DNA of 54,065 bases from Crocinitomicaceae bacterium TMED16 (GTDB lineage Bacteria > Bacteroidota > Bacteroidia > Flavobacteriales_D > Crocinitomicaceae). The DNA is taken from contig NHBV01000026.1 of the NCBI GenBank assembly GCA_002167775.1, positions 10,086 through 64,150 of the forward strand, read 5' to 3'. Both the position numbers and the translations under genes were made by a program. The notes beneath the pieces are model-generated. The model was not told the DNA's origin and searched no databases. It saw only the letters and a program-made list of their open reading frames with translations. Positions 1-7,866 of the stretch are shown one piece after another. Position 1 is the first letter of the stretch. Each line of letters starts with the position of its first letter.

Positions 1-546
1 TGTTTCTTCGGTTGTGGCTTCTTCTGGAATCACAAAGGTTTCGCCAAGCTGAAGATTGAATTTTGTCGCAACATCTCTTGTCATTTCAATGTGCTGTTTT
101 TGGTCTTTTCCTACTGGAACAATTTGCGCATCATAAAGAAGAATGTCTGCCGCCATGAGCATGGGATAAGTAAATAACCCTCCATTTACGTCATCTAGGC
201 GATCTGCTTTATCTTTAAATGAATGTGCTAATGTGAGCCGTTTATAAGGGTAAAAACACAGCAGATGCCACATTAATTCAGTAACCTCGGGTATATCACT
301 TTGTCGGTAAAATGTGGTTTTCGATGGGTCTAACCCACAGGCTAGCCAGGCAGCAGCAGTTTTGTAGGTGTTTTCTTTTAGTAGGTCCGAGTCTTTCACT
401 TGTGTCAGGGAATGCAGATCTGCAATAAATAAAAAGGATTCATTTTGACTACTTTTCGCAAGTTCAATTGCAGGTATGATGGCACCCAAAAGGTTTCCTA
501 AATGCGTCGTGCCTGTGCTCTGTATTCCGGTTAAGATTCGTGCCAT
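1..546 (-). CDS. trpS: tryptophan--tRNA ligase, C-terminal part cut by window edge
   Basis: Charges tRNA-Trp with tryptophan in the cytoplasm (class I aminoacyl-tRNA synthetase). The 182 visible residues start MARILTGIQSTGTTHLGNLLGA, which carries the HIGH-type ATP motif (THLGN) of this family, and continue with the TrpRS stretches FLFIADLHSLT, NGGLFTYPMLMAADILLYDA and VPVGKDQKQHIEMTRD. The frame is open to base 1, so the KMSKS loop and anticodon-binding end lie outside the window. The start is the ATG at 544-546, the only start that keeps the conserved N-terminus. The gene is divergent from plsC with a 69-base gap, in which TACTTTTA (reverse strand, 565-558) is a 7/8 match to the -7 box. Family assignment is secure. 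Confidence 0.95.
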   Translation of the reverse strand, partial: MARILTGIQSTGTTHLGNLLGAIIPAIELAKSSQNESFLFIADLHSLTQVKDSDLLKENTYKTAAAWLACGLDPSKTTFYRQSDIPEVTELMWHLLCFYPYKRLTLAHSFKDKADRLDDVNGGLFTYPMLMAADILLYDAQIVPVGKDQKQHIEMTRDVATKFNLQLGETFVIPEEATTEET

Positions 547-615
547 AAGATTTAATGTAAAAGTAGAAAATATATTTCCTTTGATTTCCAAAACTTTTTC
601 TTAATTTTCTTTGTA

Positions 616-1383
616 ATGAAATTTCTATTTGGATTCTTGCGAAATTTATGGAAGATCTACATCTTTTTGGTGTTTTCTGTCTTTGCAGTATTGCTTTACC
701 CTTTTTTTCGTGTGGTCCTATTTAAAAAATCATGGAAGAAATATAGCTTTAAGCTATTTATGATTTGGAGCTGGCTGATGCGGATCTTTTGTTTTTATAT
801 TGTGCGCAATGTTCAAAGTGCCGAGCTTCCTGACGGACCATATATTATCGTAGCCAACCATACCTCTTATTTAGATATCTTCTTTATGTATTCGATGCTG
901 CCCAAGCATCCTTTTGTCTTTTTAGGTAAGAGCGAGATTTTAACCTACCCAATCATTCGTACCTACTTTAAAAATTTAAATATTCCAGTTTTTAGATTTG
1001 ACCGCAAAAAGGTTGGTCTATCCTTTACCCTTGCCGTTGAGGCAATTAAAGAAGGTTGGTCATTGGTTATCTTTCCTGAAGGCACGATACCCGCAGAAAA
1101 TATTCCTAAAATGGTACCATTTAAAAATGGAGCGTTTAAAATCGCAAAGGAGGCCAAGGTGCCCATTGTACCCATTACTTTTACCACGAATCATTTGCTT
1201 TTTTCTGATCCTACTGACATTTTTGGTCCAGCCAGACCCGGTTTGTCTAGATTCTATATCGGCCAATATGTCCCAAAAGAGGATGTCGAAAGCATGAGTT
1301 TCTTAGAGCTTAATAAAATCTGCTTTGATCGGGTAGAGGCTCCATTGAAAAAGGAATATCCTCATTTGTATTCAACTCAATGA
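616..1383 (+). CDS. plsC: 1-acyl-sn-glycerol-3-phosphate acyltransferase (PlsC family)
   Basis: Transfers an acyl chain to lysophosphatidic acid to make phosphatidic acid at the inner membrane, an early step of phospholipid synthesis. The 255-residue protein has a hydrophobic N-terminus (about residues 12-33, membrane anchor), the catalytic HX4D motif in NHTSYLD (81-87) and the substrate-binding FPEGT motif (153-157), which define the PlsC/LPLAT family. Length is usual. The start codon follows a TTTCTTTG stretch (606-613) by two bases, a near match to the Bacteroidota -7 box, so the transcript may have almost no leader. gatC follows after 18 bases on the same strand. Related LPLATs acylate other lysophospholipids or ornithine lipids, so substrate is inferred. 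Confidence 0.9.
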   Translation: MKFLFGFLRNLWKIYIFLVFSVFAVLLYPFFRVVLFKKSWKKYSFKLFMIWSWLMRIFCFYIVRNVQSAELPDGPYIIVANHTSYLDIFFMYSMLPKHPFVFLGKSEILTYPIIRTYFKNLNIPVFRFDRKKVGLSFTLAVEAIKEGWSLVIFPEGTIPAENIPKMVPFKNGAFKIAKEAKVPIVPITFTTNHLLFSDPTDIFGPARPGLSRFYIGQYVPKEDVESMSFLELNKICFDRVEAPLKKEYPHLYSTQ

Positions 1384-1389
1384 AATGCT

Positions 1390-1397
1390 TAACTTTG
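1390..1397 (+). promoter_or_regulatory. predicted -7 promoter box of gatC
   Basis: TAACTTTG matches the Bacteroidota -7 consensus TAnnTTTG. A TTTG at 1365-1368 lies 21 bases upstream, in range for the -33 TTG element. The box ends only four bases before the GTG start of gatC, so the predicted transcript begins at or next to the start codon. It overlaps the end of the plsC region. Confidence 0.55.
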
Positions 1398-1401
1398 TCT
1401 C

Positions 1402-1692
1402 GTGAAAGTAACAGACGAGATCGTAAAACATATTTCTCATTTAGCGCGACTGGACTTCAAAGGTGATGAACTAGATGCAATCAAAGGAGATATGGAAAAA
1501 ATAATTGGTTTCATGGATAAGCTATCTGAAATCGATACTGAAAATGTAGCGCCACTTATTTTCATGAATGAAAAGGTAAATGTCCTTCGTGAGGATATCT
1601 CTAACCAGACTTTAACCAAAGAAAACGCCTTGGCAAATGCACCAAAAAGCGACTCTGACTATTTTAGGATTCCTAAAGTTTTAGATAAATAA
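1402..1692 (+). CDS. gatC: Asp-tRNA(Asn)/Glu-tRNA(Gln) amidotransferase subunit C
   Basis: Small structural subunit of the GatCAB amidotransferase, which converts misacylated Glu-tRNA-Gln (or Asp-tRNA-Asn) to the correct amide form. The 96-residue sequence has the typical GatC pattern: an N-terminal ISHLARLDFKGDEL helix, a central MDKLSEIDTENVAPL segment and a C-terminal FRIPKVLDK tail. The start is GTG at 1402, which gives the family N-terminus; no in-frame ATG fits. A -7 box ends four bases upstream. gatA and gatB are not in this window, as is common when gatC is encoded apart. It converges on trmB with only one base between the stop codons. Confidence 0.92.
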   Translation: MKVTDEIVKHISHLARLDFKGDELDAIKGDMEKIIGFMDKLSEIDTENVAPLIFMNEKVNVLREDISNQTLTKENALANAPKSDSDYFRIPKVLDK

Positions 1693-1693
1693 T

Positions 1694-2359
1694 CTAAATT
1701 TCGAAACAACAATACTTTATAACCGATCCTCTACTTGCGAATAGCTCCTCGTAGTGTGTTTTGATTTTAAAAATTTCTTTTTCCTTATTGGTAAGCTTAG
1801 TTTGAAATGAACCATAAAGGTCCCAGGTGAGCGCATGACATTTATAGCCTTCTTCCTTGATTTGTTCCTCCGTATATTCAAATAACACATCACTGTCTGT
1901 CTTGACGTGAACCAAACCATTTTTCTTTAAGAATTTCTTATATCGTTTAATGAATAGGGGAGATGTAAGCCTTTTTCTTGGTTTTTTAGGCTGCGGATCC
2001 GAAAAGGTTAGCCAAATTTCATCAATCTCGTTTTCTGAGAAGAAGTTTTCTATAAAGTCAATTCTTGTACGTAAAAACTGCACATTATCCATGTTGTTTT
2101 CAAGTGCTTCTTTTGCACCAATGTACATTCTGTTTCCTTTGATATCGATGCCTAAAAAGTTCTTTTCTGGAAACATTTTACCCAATCCAACGGCATATTC
2201 ACCTTTGCCACAACCAAGCTCTAAAACAATAGGCTTGTCGTTTTTGAAAATTTCTTCTTTCCATTTTCCCTTTTTGGGAAACGTTTCTGAAAATGGCGCT
2301 TCTGTTACATTTGGAAACCTTTTTATTTCAGAAAACCGCCATAATTTATCTTTTCCCAT
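1694..2359 (-). CDS. trmB: tRNA (guanosine(46)-N7)-methyltransferase
   Basis: Methylates N7 of G46 in the variable loop of tRNAs using S-adenosylmethionine. The 221-residue protein shows the SAM-binding motif ELGCGKGEY (47-55), a following FLGIDIKGNRMYIGAK, and the TrmB hallmark SDPQPKKPRKRLTSP (about 120-133), the Bacteroidota form of the DPWPKKRH motif. Length is normal. It lies two bases downstream of the lipoprotein gene at 2362-3843 on the same strand, so the two are probably co-transcribed, and it converges on gatC. Confidence 0.95.
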   Translation of the reverse strand: MGKDKLWRFSEIKRFPNVTEAPFSETFPKKGKWKEEIFKNDKPIVLELGCGKGEYAVGLGKMFPEKNFLGIDIKGNRMYIGAKEALENNMDNVQFLRTRIDFIENFFSENEIDEIWLTFSDPQPKKPRKRLTSPLFIKRYKKFLKKNGLVHVKTDSDVLFEYTEEQIKEEGYKCHALTWDLYGSFQTKLTNKEKEIFKIKTHYEELFASRGSVIKYCCFEI

Positions 2360-2361
2360 GC

Positions 2362-3843
2362 TTATTGAAATATTGATCCTAGAACTAGACTTGGAATAAG
2401 GTTGGCTATTTGGGTCATTGAATTTTCTTTTTCATTTTTCATTGTAATCGTGAGTTCTCCACCCATTTGATCAGCGTTCAAAGTCATATGTTTTAGTAGT
2501 TCTAAAATACGCTCAGTTACTCTGTCATTTTTGAAGAATTCCTTGTAGGGATGTCGTTCAATATCCCAAAAAGCAGATATTGGTTTAGCACCTAGCACCT
2601 CAAAATCGGGTTTTAATTGCAATTTATTTACATTATTCTGAGGTCCATTTACTTCGGAAGTATATAGTTCCATTCTAGTGTCATCTATTTCTAATGAATG
2701 AAAAAATCCTTCTATTGGATTGAATTCATTTTTTAGTATTTCTTCTAATCCGGCACCAATGCCCAAATATGCGCTATATTCCATGTGTTTCTCATCAACT
2801 GAGTACTGCCCAAAGGCGAAATTCCCATCGATATAACGTTGAAGTCCATCTTTTTGAATGAACGCCTCAATGACTGATAGCTCTCTTGGGACTGAGCTTT
2901 TTATGCTAGCGTCAAGATCTGAATCCTGTATGGCATTTGATATACTTTTGGGGAGGTACTGCTTTCGTAATTTTTCAAGGCCTTCCATATTAAGCGCCAA
3001 TGTTATTGCAGCGCTGGGTGAACCTGCCCCTAGCTTCTTTAGCATAGCCTTACTATTTTCAGCAAATATATTCAATCCGATAGCCTGTTGAGATAAGTAG
3101 TTTTTATTCGTCAATATAATCTTTCCTTTTTCAAAAGATAAATGCATGGCAACCGTGCCTTTTGCAATTTGTTTGGATTTAGGGACTGGAGTACCGATCA
3201 GGGAATGAATAGCGCTTTGTATCTGTGCTATATTTAATGCAAAGGAAAGGTCAGATTTGTTAGCAATTGTTTGTGCTATTTCTGAATTTGTTTTTTTACT
3301 CTTCAATCCAATAATTGTGTTTTCAATTGCCGTTTGAGCCCGCTTATTGTCAATATTTTCAGACATAAAGACAATCATCTCGTTATCAGAAAGGCCAATT
3401 TTGAAATCGCTTGTAAATAGGAATTTCACTCCATTTTCTTCAATGATTTCGCCTATTTGGAAATCTTTTTTCATTGTCTCAATGGCCAAGGTTGCACTTT
3501 TTATTTTGCAAACCAAAACCACTTCAGGGGAGGTGATATCTTTTAAATTAGACTTGACGGCGTAATACATCGGTAATTCGGTGTAAATCACCTCTGAATA
3601 ATCCTCGATCATATCCAAAGGAACTAGTCCAGATTCAGATAATTTTGAATCATAAATGGCTTTTGTAAGTAATTGACCAAAGCGTATTGCACCGAATGAT
3701 ATTAGATTAGATTCGCTTGCTAGATAGGCTTCCGCTGATTTCTGCCAAATTTCTTTAGAAGGTACTTTAGCTTCACTTTCCTCCATGTTTTTGCATGAAA
3801 AAAGTAAACATACTGTACCTAAAATAGCGATGTAATTGCGCAT
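2362..3843 (-). CDS. lipoprotein, possibly DUF4836-like
   Basis: Predicted 493-residue lipoprotein of unknown function. The N-terminus has a short hydrophobic signal ending in a lipobox (LFSC, lipidated Cys17) followed by KNMEESEA. The body alternates short hydrophobic strands and helices (for example EVVLVCKIKSATLAIETMKKDF, LSFALNIAQIQSAIHSLIG, PSAAITLALNMEGLEKL), a layout that reminds me of the Bacteroidota DUF4836 lipoproteins. That family link is a recollection by pattern only. No catalytic motif is visible. A -7 box (TAATTTTG) lies 24 bases upstream of the ATG. It is upstream of trmB and divergent from the hypothetical at 3912. Confidence 0.75.
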   Translation of the reverse strand: MRNYIAILGTVCLLFSCKNMEESEAKVPSKEIWQKSAEAYLASESNLISFGAIRFGQLLTKAIYDSKLSESGLVPLDMIEDYSEVIYTELPMYYAVKSNLKDITSPEVVLVCKIKSATLAIETMKKDFQIGEIIEENGVKFLFTSDFKIGLSDNEMIVFMSENIDNKRAQTAIENTIIGLKSKKTNSEIAQTIANKSDLSFALNIAQIQSAIHSLIGTPVPKSKQIAKGTVAMHLSFEKGKIILTNKNYLSQQAIGLNIFAENSKAMLKKLGAGSPSAAITLALNMEGLEKLRKQYLPKSISNAIQDSDLDASIKSSVPRELSVIEAFIQKDGLQRYIDGNFAFGQYSVDEKHMEYSAYLGIGAGLEEILKNEFNPIEGFFHSLEIDDTRMELYTSEVNGPQNNVNKLQLKPDFEVLGAKPISAFWDIERHPYKEFFKNDRVTERILELLKHMTLNADQMGGELTITMKNEKENSMTQIANLIPSLVLGSIFQ

Positions 3844-3867
3844 AAAATGTGCGTTTTAAAAGTTCCT

Positions 3868-3875
3868 CAAAATTA
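3868..3875 (-). promoter_or_regulatory. predicted -7 box of the lipoprotein-trmB unit
   Basis: Reverse-strand TAATTTTG fits TAnnTTTG and would give a leader of about 20 bases before the ATG at 3843. It is one half of a compact divergent promoter region with the box at 3901-3908. No clear -33 TTG is seen. Confidence 0.45.
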
Positions 3876-3900
3876 ATAAGAATATGTCAAATCACTTGAT

Positions 3901-3908
3901 TAAATTTG
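3901..3908 (+). promoter_or_regulatory. predicted -7 box of the hypothetical gene at 3912
   Basis: TAAATTTG is a full match to TAnnTTTG and ends three bases before the ATG at 3912. A TTG inside the box (3906) is in frame with the gene and could be mistaken for its start, but it is part of the promoter. A leaderless transcript is predicted. Confidence 0.5.
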
Positions 3909-3911
3909 GGT

Positions 3912-4487
3912 ATGCACTTCATTGAGCCATATTATAATTGGAGAGGATATTACATTGCCTCAGAGGATCCGTCTTCGCCATTTTATCAGAGGGTTTACAG
4001 TGAATTTGAGTATTCTAATCGCATCTATAATTTTCTCATTCATCCACAATGGGATTTTTTTGGTTCACCTACGCTTTTTGTCAAAGTACTTTTCGTAGAT
4101 TACGATTTGGGGCACGCCGTTCTTGAGCTTATAGGAGAATGGAATGATGCCATTGAAAATGACATTATGTTGCTAAAAAGAGACGTAGTTGAGCCAATTA
4201 TGAAAGCAGGAATAGACAAGTTTATTCTTATTGGTGAAAATGTCTTGAACTTTCATTCCTCGGATGAATGCTACTATGATGAATGGTTTGACGATGTAGA
4301 GGATGGCTGGATCGCGATGGTGAATTTTCATGAGCACGTGGTCAAGGAATTTATGTCTGCGAACCTCGACCATTATTTTGCAATGGGTGGACAGCTAGAA
4401 GAGCTTGAGTGGCGGACTTTTAGGCCTTTACAATTCTGCCAAAAAGTAGAATCCCTCGTAAGTAAAAGAATAGGGACCTTTAACTAG
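3912..4487 (+). CDS. conserved hypothetical protein, acidic/aromatic-rich
   Basis: A soluble-looking protein of 191 residues without signal peptide, membrane segment or motif I can tie to a function. It is rich in Tyr, Phe, Trp and acidic residues (N-terminus MHFIEPYYNWRGYYIASEDP; central ECYYDEWFDDVEDGW). I recall similar proteins from many Bacteroidota genomes, always unnamed. Full-length codon structure, a matching promoter box just upstream and the absence of any overlapping ORF of better quality support a real gene. The start is set at the ATG at 3912, because the in-frame TTG at 3906 falls inside the promoter box. It converges on the DUF819 gene, 11 bases away. Confidence 0.8.
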   Translation: MHFIEPYYNWRGYYIASEDPSSPFYQRVYSEFEYSNRIYNFLIHPQWDFFGSPTLFVKVLFVDYDLGHAVLELIGEWNDAIENDIMLLKRDVVEPIMKAGIDKFILIGENVLNFHSSDECYYDEWFDDVEDGWIAMVNFHEHVVKEFMSANLDHYFAMGGQLEELEWRTFRPLQFCQKVESLVSKRIGTFN

Positions 4488-4498
4488 AAAATTCAGTT

Positions 4499-6115
4499 TT
4501 AAACGGAAAGTGCTTGCATCATCAAGGTGCACACAATCGCTCCAAATGTTCCAACGGCATAACCAAGGACTGCAAGCAGCACTCCAACGGGTGCTAATGA
4601 TGGACTGAATGCACTTGCTACGATAGGCGCAGAGGCCGCTCCTCCCACGTTTGCTTGACTTCCTACAGCTACATAAAAGAAAGGTGCCTTTATGATTTTT
4701 GCAACGACAAATAAGAACAAAGCGTGCACCATAATCCAAATTAAACCAATCGAGAGCAAGAATTTAAATACACCCCAATTTGCAATCAGTTCCATTATGT
4801 CCATTTTCATACCGATTGTAGCCACAAGAACATACAGGAATACACTTCCTATTTTTGATGCGCCAACTCCCTCGAATTCTCGGTATTTGGTAAAGGATAG
4901 TCCAACACCAAATAGGGTAGAAAGAACTACCAACCAGAAGAAACCATTACCAAAAGAAACCATTAATCGCGCTGCTGTCTGATTTTCCATTCCGTTGAGT
5001 ATTTCAGTTACCCATGGGCCAATATAGTCTGCTCCTAAATGTGCAATACCTACGCAGCAAAAAGTGATTCCTAACATATAAATGAGGTCATTGAAGCTTG
5101 CAATTTTAGAGACACTCATCTGAAATTCTTCCATTTTGGTTTTCAAGCTTTCAATAGCCGAGTCGTCGGCTTTAAAGAAACGGTTGAGTTTTTTGTTGTA
5201 TCCAGTTCCAAAAAGCAATACGGACATAAATAGATTGGCCACGAATACATCTACAACAATCATAGCAGAAAACATTTGGTCGCTAGCGCCATAAATCTCT
5301 TTCATAGCCGTTTGATTGGCTCCACCACCGATCCAAGATCCAGCAACAGTTGATAAGCCTCTCCAAATTTCTCCATTTAGGACCTCAGGGGCAAACAAAG
5401 AAACCACGTAAAGCGCTAGAGGGCCACCGACAACAATTCCTGCCGTAGCTGCGAAAAACATAATAATCGCTTTTGAGCCAAGTCTTTTGATTGCAGGAAT
5501 GTCTATACTTAAGCAAAGTAATATCAAACTGGCCGGCAACAGATACCGCGATGCTATAAAGTATAGATTGGATTCTTCTGAAGAAATAATTCCGAATGAG
5601 TTCAGCCCTGCAGGGATAAAATAGCATAGTAATAAGGCCGGTACGACCTTATAGAATTTCTTGAAGTAACTACGCTCACTTTTTGCTGTCTTGAAAACAA
5701 AAAATAGAACAATCATTAATAATCCAAATACTGTCGCATCATTTGAAAACCATGGTCTCGCGGCTTTAATCTTGAAAGATTTACTTATCTCTTCAGAATC
5801 TCCAGCTGCATTTACCTTCTTCAAGGTTATGGTATGGTCTCCTCTTTGCAAATCTTTCAGAAAAACATCTGTATTGGATAATAGCTCTGTATTTTTAGCG
5901 TCAAAGTAAACAGCATAATCATACATCTCTTCGAAGGTTATCGTCAAATTTGGATCTTCAGATGCATAGAATATTCCCTCTAGGTCATTAAATGAAATAG
6001 CCTTGTTTTTATCGCTGTTATTAAGATAGTTTGAAGTTTCAACTTTCGTTTGGCTAAAAAGTGAAAAAATCAGTCCACATATGAATAAGCTTACTAAACC
6101 GATTATTTTTTTCAT
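4499..6115 (-). CDS. DUF819 family membrane protein with secreted N-terminal domain
   Basis: Polytopic inner-membrane protein of the DUF819 (YjcL-like) family, whose substrate is not established. The DUF819 core, with roughly ten to twelve hydrophobic segments, starts near residue 125 (NDATVFGLLMIVLFFVF) and includes the conserved GSWIGGGANQTAMKEIYG and GSQANVGGAASAPIVASAF stretches, which look like the two re-entrant loops of an anion or carboxylate transporter fold. Ahead of it is a cleavable-looking signal (1-21, ending FSLFSQ) and about 100 residues of predicted extracytoplasmic beta domain (GDHTITLKKVNAAGDSEEISKSFKI). Usual DUF819 proteins are about 380-400 residues, so the 538-residue length is odd. 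The POT transporter gene upstream is separated by a terminator. Confidence 0.85.
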   Translation of the reverse strand: MKKIIGLVSLFICGLIFSLFSQTKVETSNYLNNSDKNKAISFNDLEGIFYASEDPNLTITFEEMYDYAVYFDAKNTELLSNTDVFLKDLQRGDHTITLKKVNAAGDSEEISKSFKIKAARPWFSNDATVFGLLMIVLFFVFKTAKSERSYFKKFYKVVPALLLCYFIPAGLNSFGIISSEESNLYFIASRYLLPASLILLCLSIDIPAIKRLGSKAIIMFFAATAGIVVGGPLALYVVSLFAPEVLNGEIWRGLSTVAGSWIGGGANQTAMKEIYGASDQMFSAMIVVDVFVANLFMSVLLFGTGYNKKLNRFFKADDSAIESLKTKMEEFQMSVSKIASFNDLIYMLGITFCCVGIAHLGADYIGPWVTEILNGMENQTAARLMVSFGNGFFWLVVLSTLFGVGLSFTKYREFEGVGASKIGSVFLYVLVATIGMKMDIMELIANWGVFKFLLSIGLIWIMVHALFLFVVAKIIKAPFFYVAVGSQANVGGAASAPIVASAFSPSLAPVGVLLAVLGYAVGTFGAIVCTLMMQALSV

Positions 6116-6146
6116 GATGATAAATTAAATTGTAAAGAGAAGGGCC

Positions 6147-6174
6147 TAAAAAAAAGGCTGCACTTGGCAGCCTT
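6147..6174 (-). terminator. rho-independent terminator of the POT transporter gene
   Basis: An 8-bp perfect stem (AAGGCTGC at 6154-6161 with GCAGCCTT at 6167-6174) and a 5-base loop. On the reverse strand it is followed by a run of eight or nine T (complement of the A-run at 6147-6155). It sits 20 bases after the stop of the peptide transporter gene. Confidence 0.85.
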
Positions 6175-6193
6175 AAAATATTTTAGTCGCGTA

Positions 6194-7687
6194 TTAGTGA
6201 ATGCCTTTCATGAACTTATTTAATAAAGGCGTTAAAAGAAGTAAGCATACTCCTGAAATCATCATCAGCATCGCAATAAAAGGATAAAGTTCAAATTCGT
6301 AGGTTTCAAGTATACTTTCAAGTGTTGCTGCTAGATAGTTACCAAGTGCAAAACTAGCCATCCAAACACCCATCATTACTGAGGTTATTTTTCTAGGGGA
6401 AAGCTTGGTTACCATGGACAAACCAATAGGTGAAAGCATCAATTCTCCAATGGTTAATAAAACATAAACCACAACCAACCACATTGGGCTAATGAGCGTG
6501 CCATCTTGTGCTAAATCAAATGCAATGGACATGATATAAAAAGCTGCTGCACCTATGAACATTGCCAAAGCAAATTTTATAGGTGTTCTTGGGTTTAAAT
6601 TTCGTTTTGAGAGTTTTAACCAAATCAAAGAGAAAATAGGAGCAAGGGTTACAATTGCAATCGGATTGATATTTTGAAACCACGTTGTCGGAATTGTAAA
6701 TCCTCCAACAACTCTATTTGTATTTTCTTGTGCAAATAAATTAAATGTACCACCAGCTTGCTCGAAACCTGCCCAGAAGACAATGTTAAAGAAGGCAAGA
6801 ATGATAATCACCAAGACACGACTCCATTCAACGTTACCGGTAGTTCCTTTAAAAATTGAAAAAGCCAAAAATCCACCACCAGCAATGCCTATGGTCCAGG
6901 CGGTAATACTGTGAATTAGCGCTCCTGTTGAGCCCCAAAATGCCATAATTGCATATACAAGGGTTAGGTTCGCTACAGAATAAAACAGTATGTCTCTCCA
7001 GTCTTTTACAACGAGCGATGTACTTCCCTTTTCTGCTTCTCCTGGTGGTAAACCAAGTGTGCCTAATGTATGCCTTCTCCAGTAAAACCAAATGACACCG
7101 ATGAGCATTCCTACACCTGCAGATAAAAACCCATAAGGCCATCCTACTTTTTCTCCTAAAGTACCTGCAATAAAAGGAGAAAGAAAAGCTCCAATATTGA
7201 TTCCCATGTAAAAAATAGTGAAACCACCGTCTTTTCTCGGGTCATCATTTTCATATAGGTCACCGACAATGGTAGATATATTAGGTTTGAAGAATCCGTT
7301 ACCTAAAATAAGTACTCCGAGGCCTAAATAAAATATACTCAATCTGCTGTCTATGTCCGAGATTATCGATGCAGTCGAACTAGCTGCAAGCAAAAATTGA
7401 CCAATTGCCATGGTAATTCCTCCAATATATATGGATTTCCTCTGGCCTATCAGATTGTCTGCAAACCACCCTCCGATAATTGGTGTTAGGTATACAAGTG
7501 CTGTGAAAACACCATATATAGCCAATGATTCGGCGCGATCCATCCCGAATCCCCCTGTTGCCAACTCGGCAGTTAGGAAAATTGTGAGTAATGCTCGCAT
7601 TCCATAATAGCTAAAACGTTCCCACATTTCTGTAAAGAATAAGGATGATAGTCCTTTCGGGTGTCCTTCTTTTACTGTTTCTGACAT
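6194..7687 (-). CDS. POT/PTR family proton-coupled peptide transporter
   Basis: Imports di- and tripeptides with protons across the inner membrane (proton-dependent oligopeptide transporter, major facilitator fold). The N-terminus carries the POT proton-coupling motif ExxERFxYYG (E20 to G29 in FFTEMWERFSYYGMR), and the PTR2 signature region FYMGINIGAFLSPFIAG is present. About 12-14 membrane segments are visible over 497 residues, the normal size. It is single, between its own terminator and a 179-base upstream region. Together with the secreted peptidases elsewhere in the window this suits a protein-degrading lifestyle, which is inference. Exact peptide preference cannot be read from sequence. 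Confidence 0.92.
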   Translation of the reverse strand: MSETVKEGHPKGLSSLFFTEMWERFSYYGMRALLTIFLTAELATGGFGMDRAESLAIYGVFTALVYLTPIIGGWFADNLIGQRKSIYIGGITMAIGQFLLAASSTASIISDIDSRLSIFYLGLGVLILGNGFFKPNISTIVGDLYENDDPRKDGGFTIFYMGINIGAFLSPFIAGTLGEKVGWPYGFLSAGVGMLIGVIWFYWRRHTLGTLGLPPGEAEKGSTSLVVKDWRDILFYSVANLTLVYAIMAFWGSTGALIHSITAWTIGIAGGGFLAFSIFKGTTGNVEWSRVLVIIILAFFNIVFWAGFEQAGGTFNLFAQENTNRVVGGFTIPTTWFQNINPIAIVTLAPIFSLIWLKLSKRNLNPRTPIKFALAMFIGAAAFYIMSIAFDLAQDGTLISPMWLVVVYVLLTIGELMLSPIGLSMVTKLSPRKITSVMMGVWMASFALGNYLAATLESILETYEFELYPFIAMLMMISGVCLLLLTPLLNKFMKGIH

Positions 7688-7866
7688 AATATATTTTTAA
7701 TAATTGAATCCGAATTTACTAAAAAATGTGGTGCAACAATCAAATTATATGAATTGTTCGTTTTAAATGATTTTTCATCAAAAATGACGATATTAGGGTC
7801 CGCTTCTTATTTTAAAGCGATTGCACTATTGCAACAATGAGATTTAGTTAAACTTAATTTAAAACA

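Noticed and set aside
3906-3911. TTG at 3906 as start of the hypothetical gene
   Set aside because: It falls within the TAAATTTG promoter box; the ATG at 3912 is six bases on.
7732-7838. Direct repeat TGCAACAAT (7732-7740 and 7830-7838) as a regulatory site
   Set aside because: Nine bases in an AT-rich 179-base gap can recur by chance, and no promoter box is placed suitably between them.
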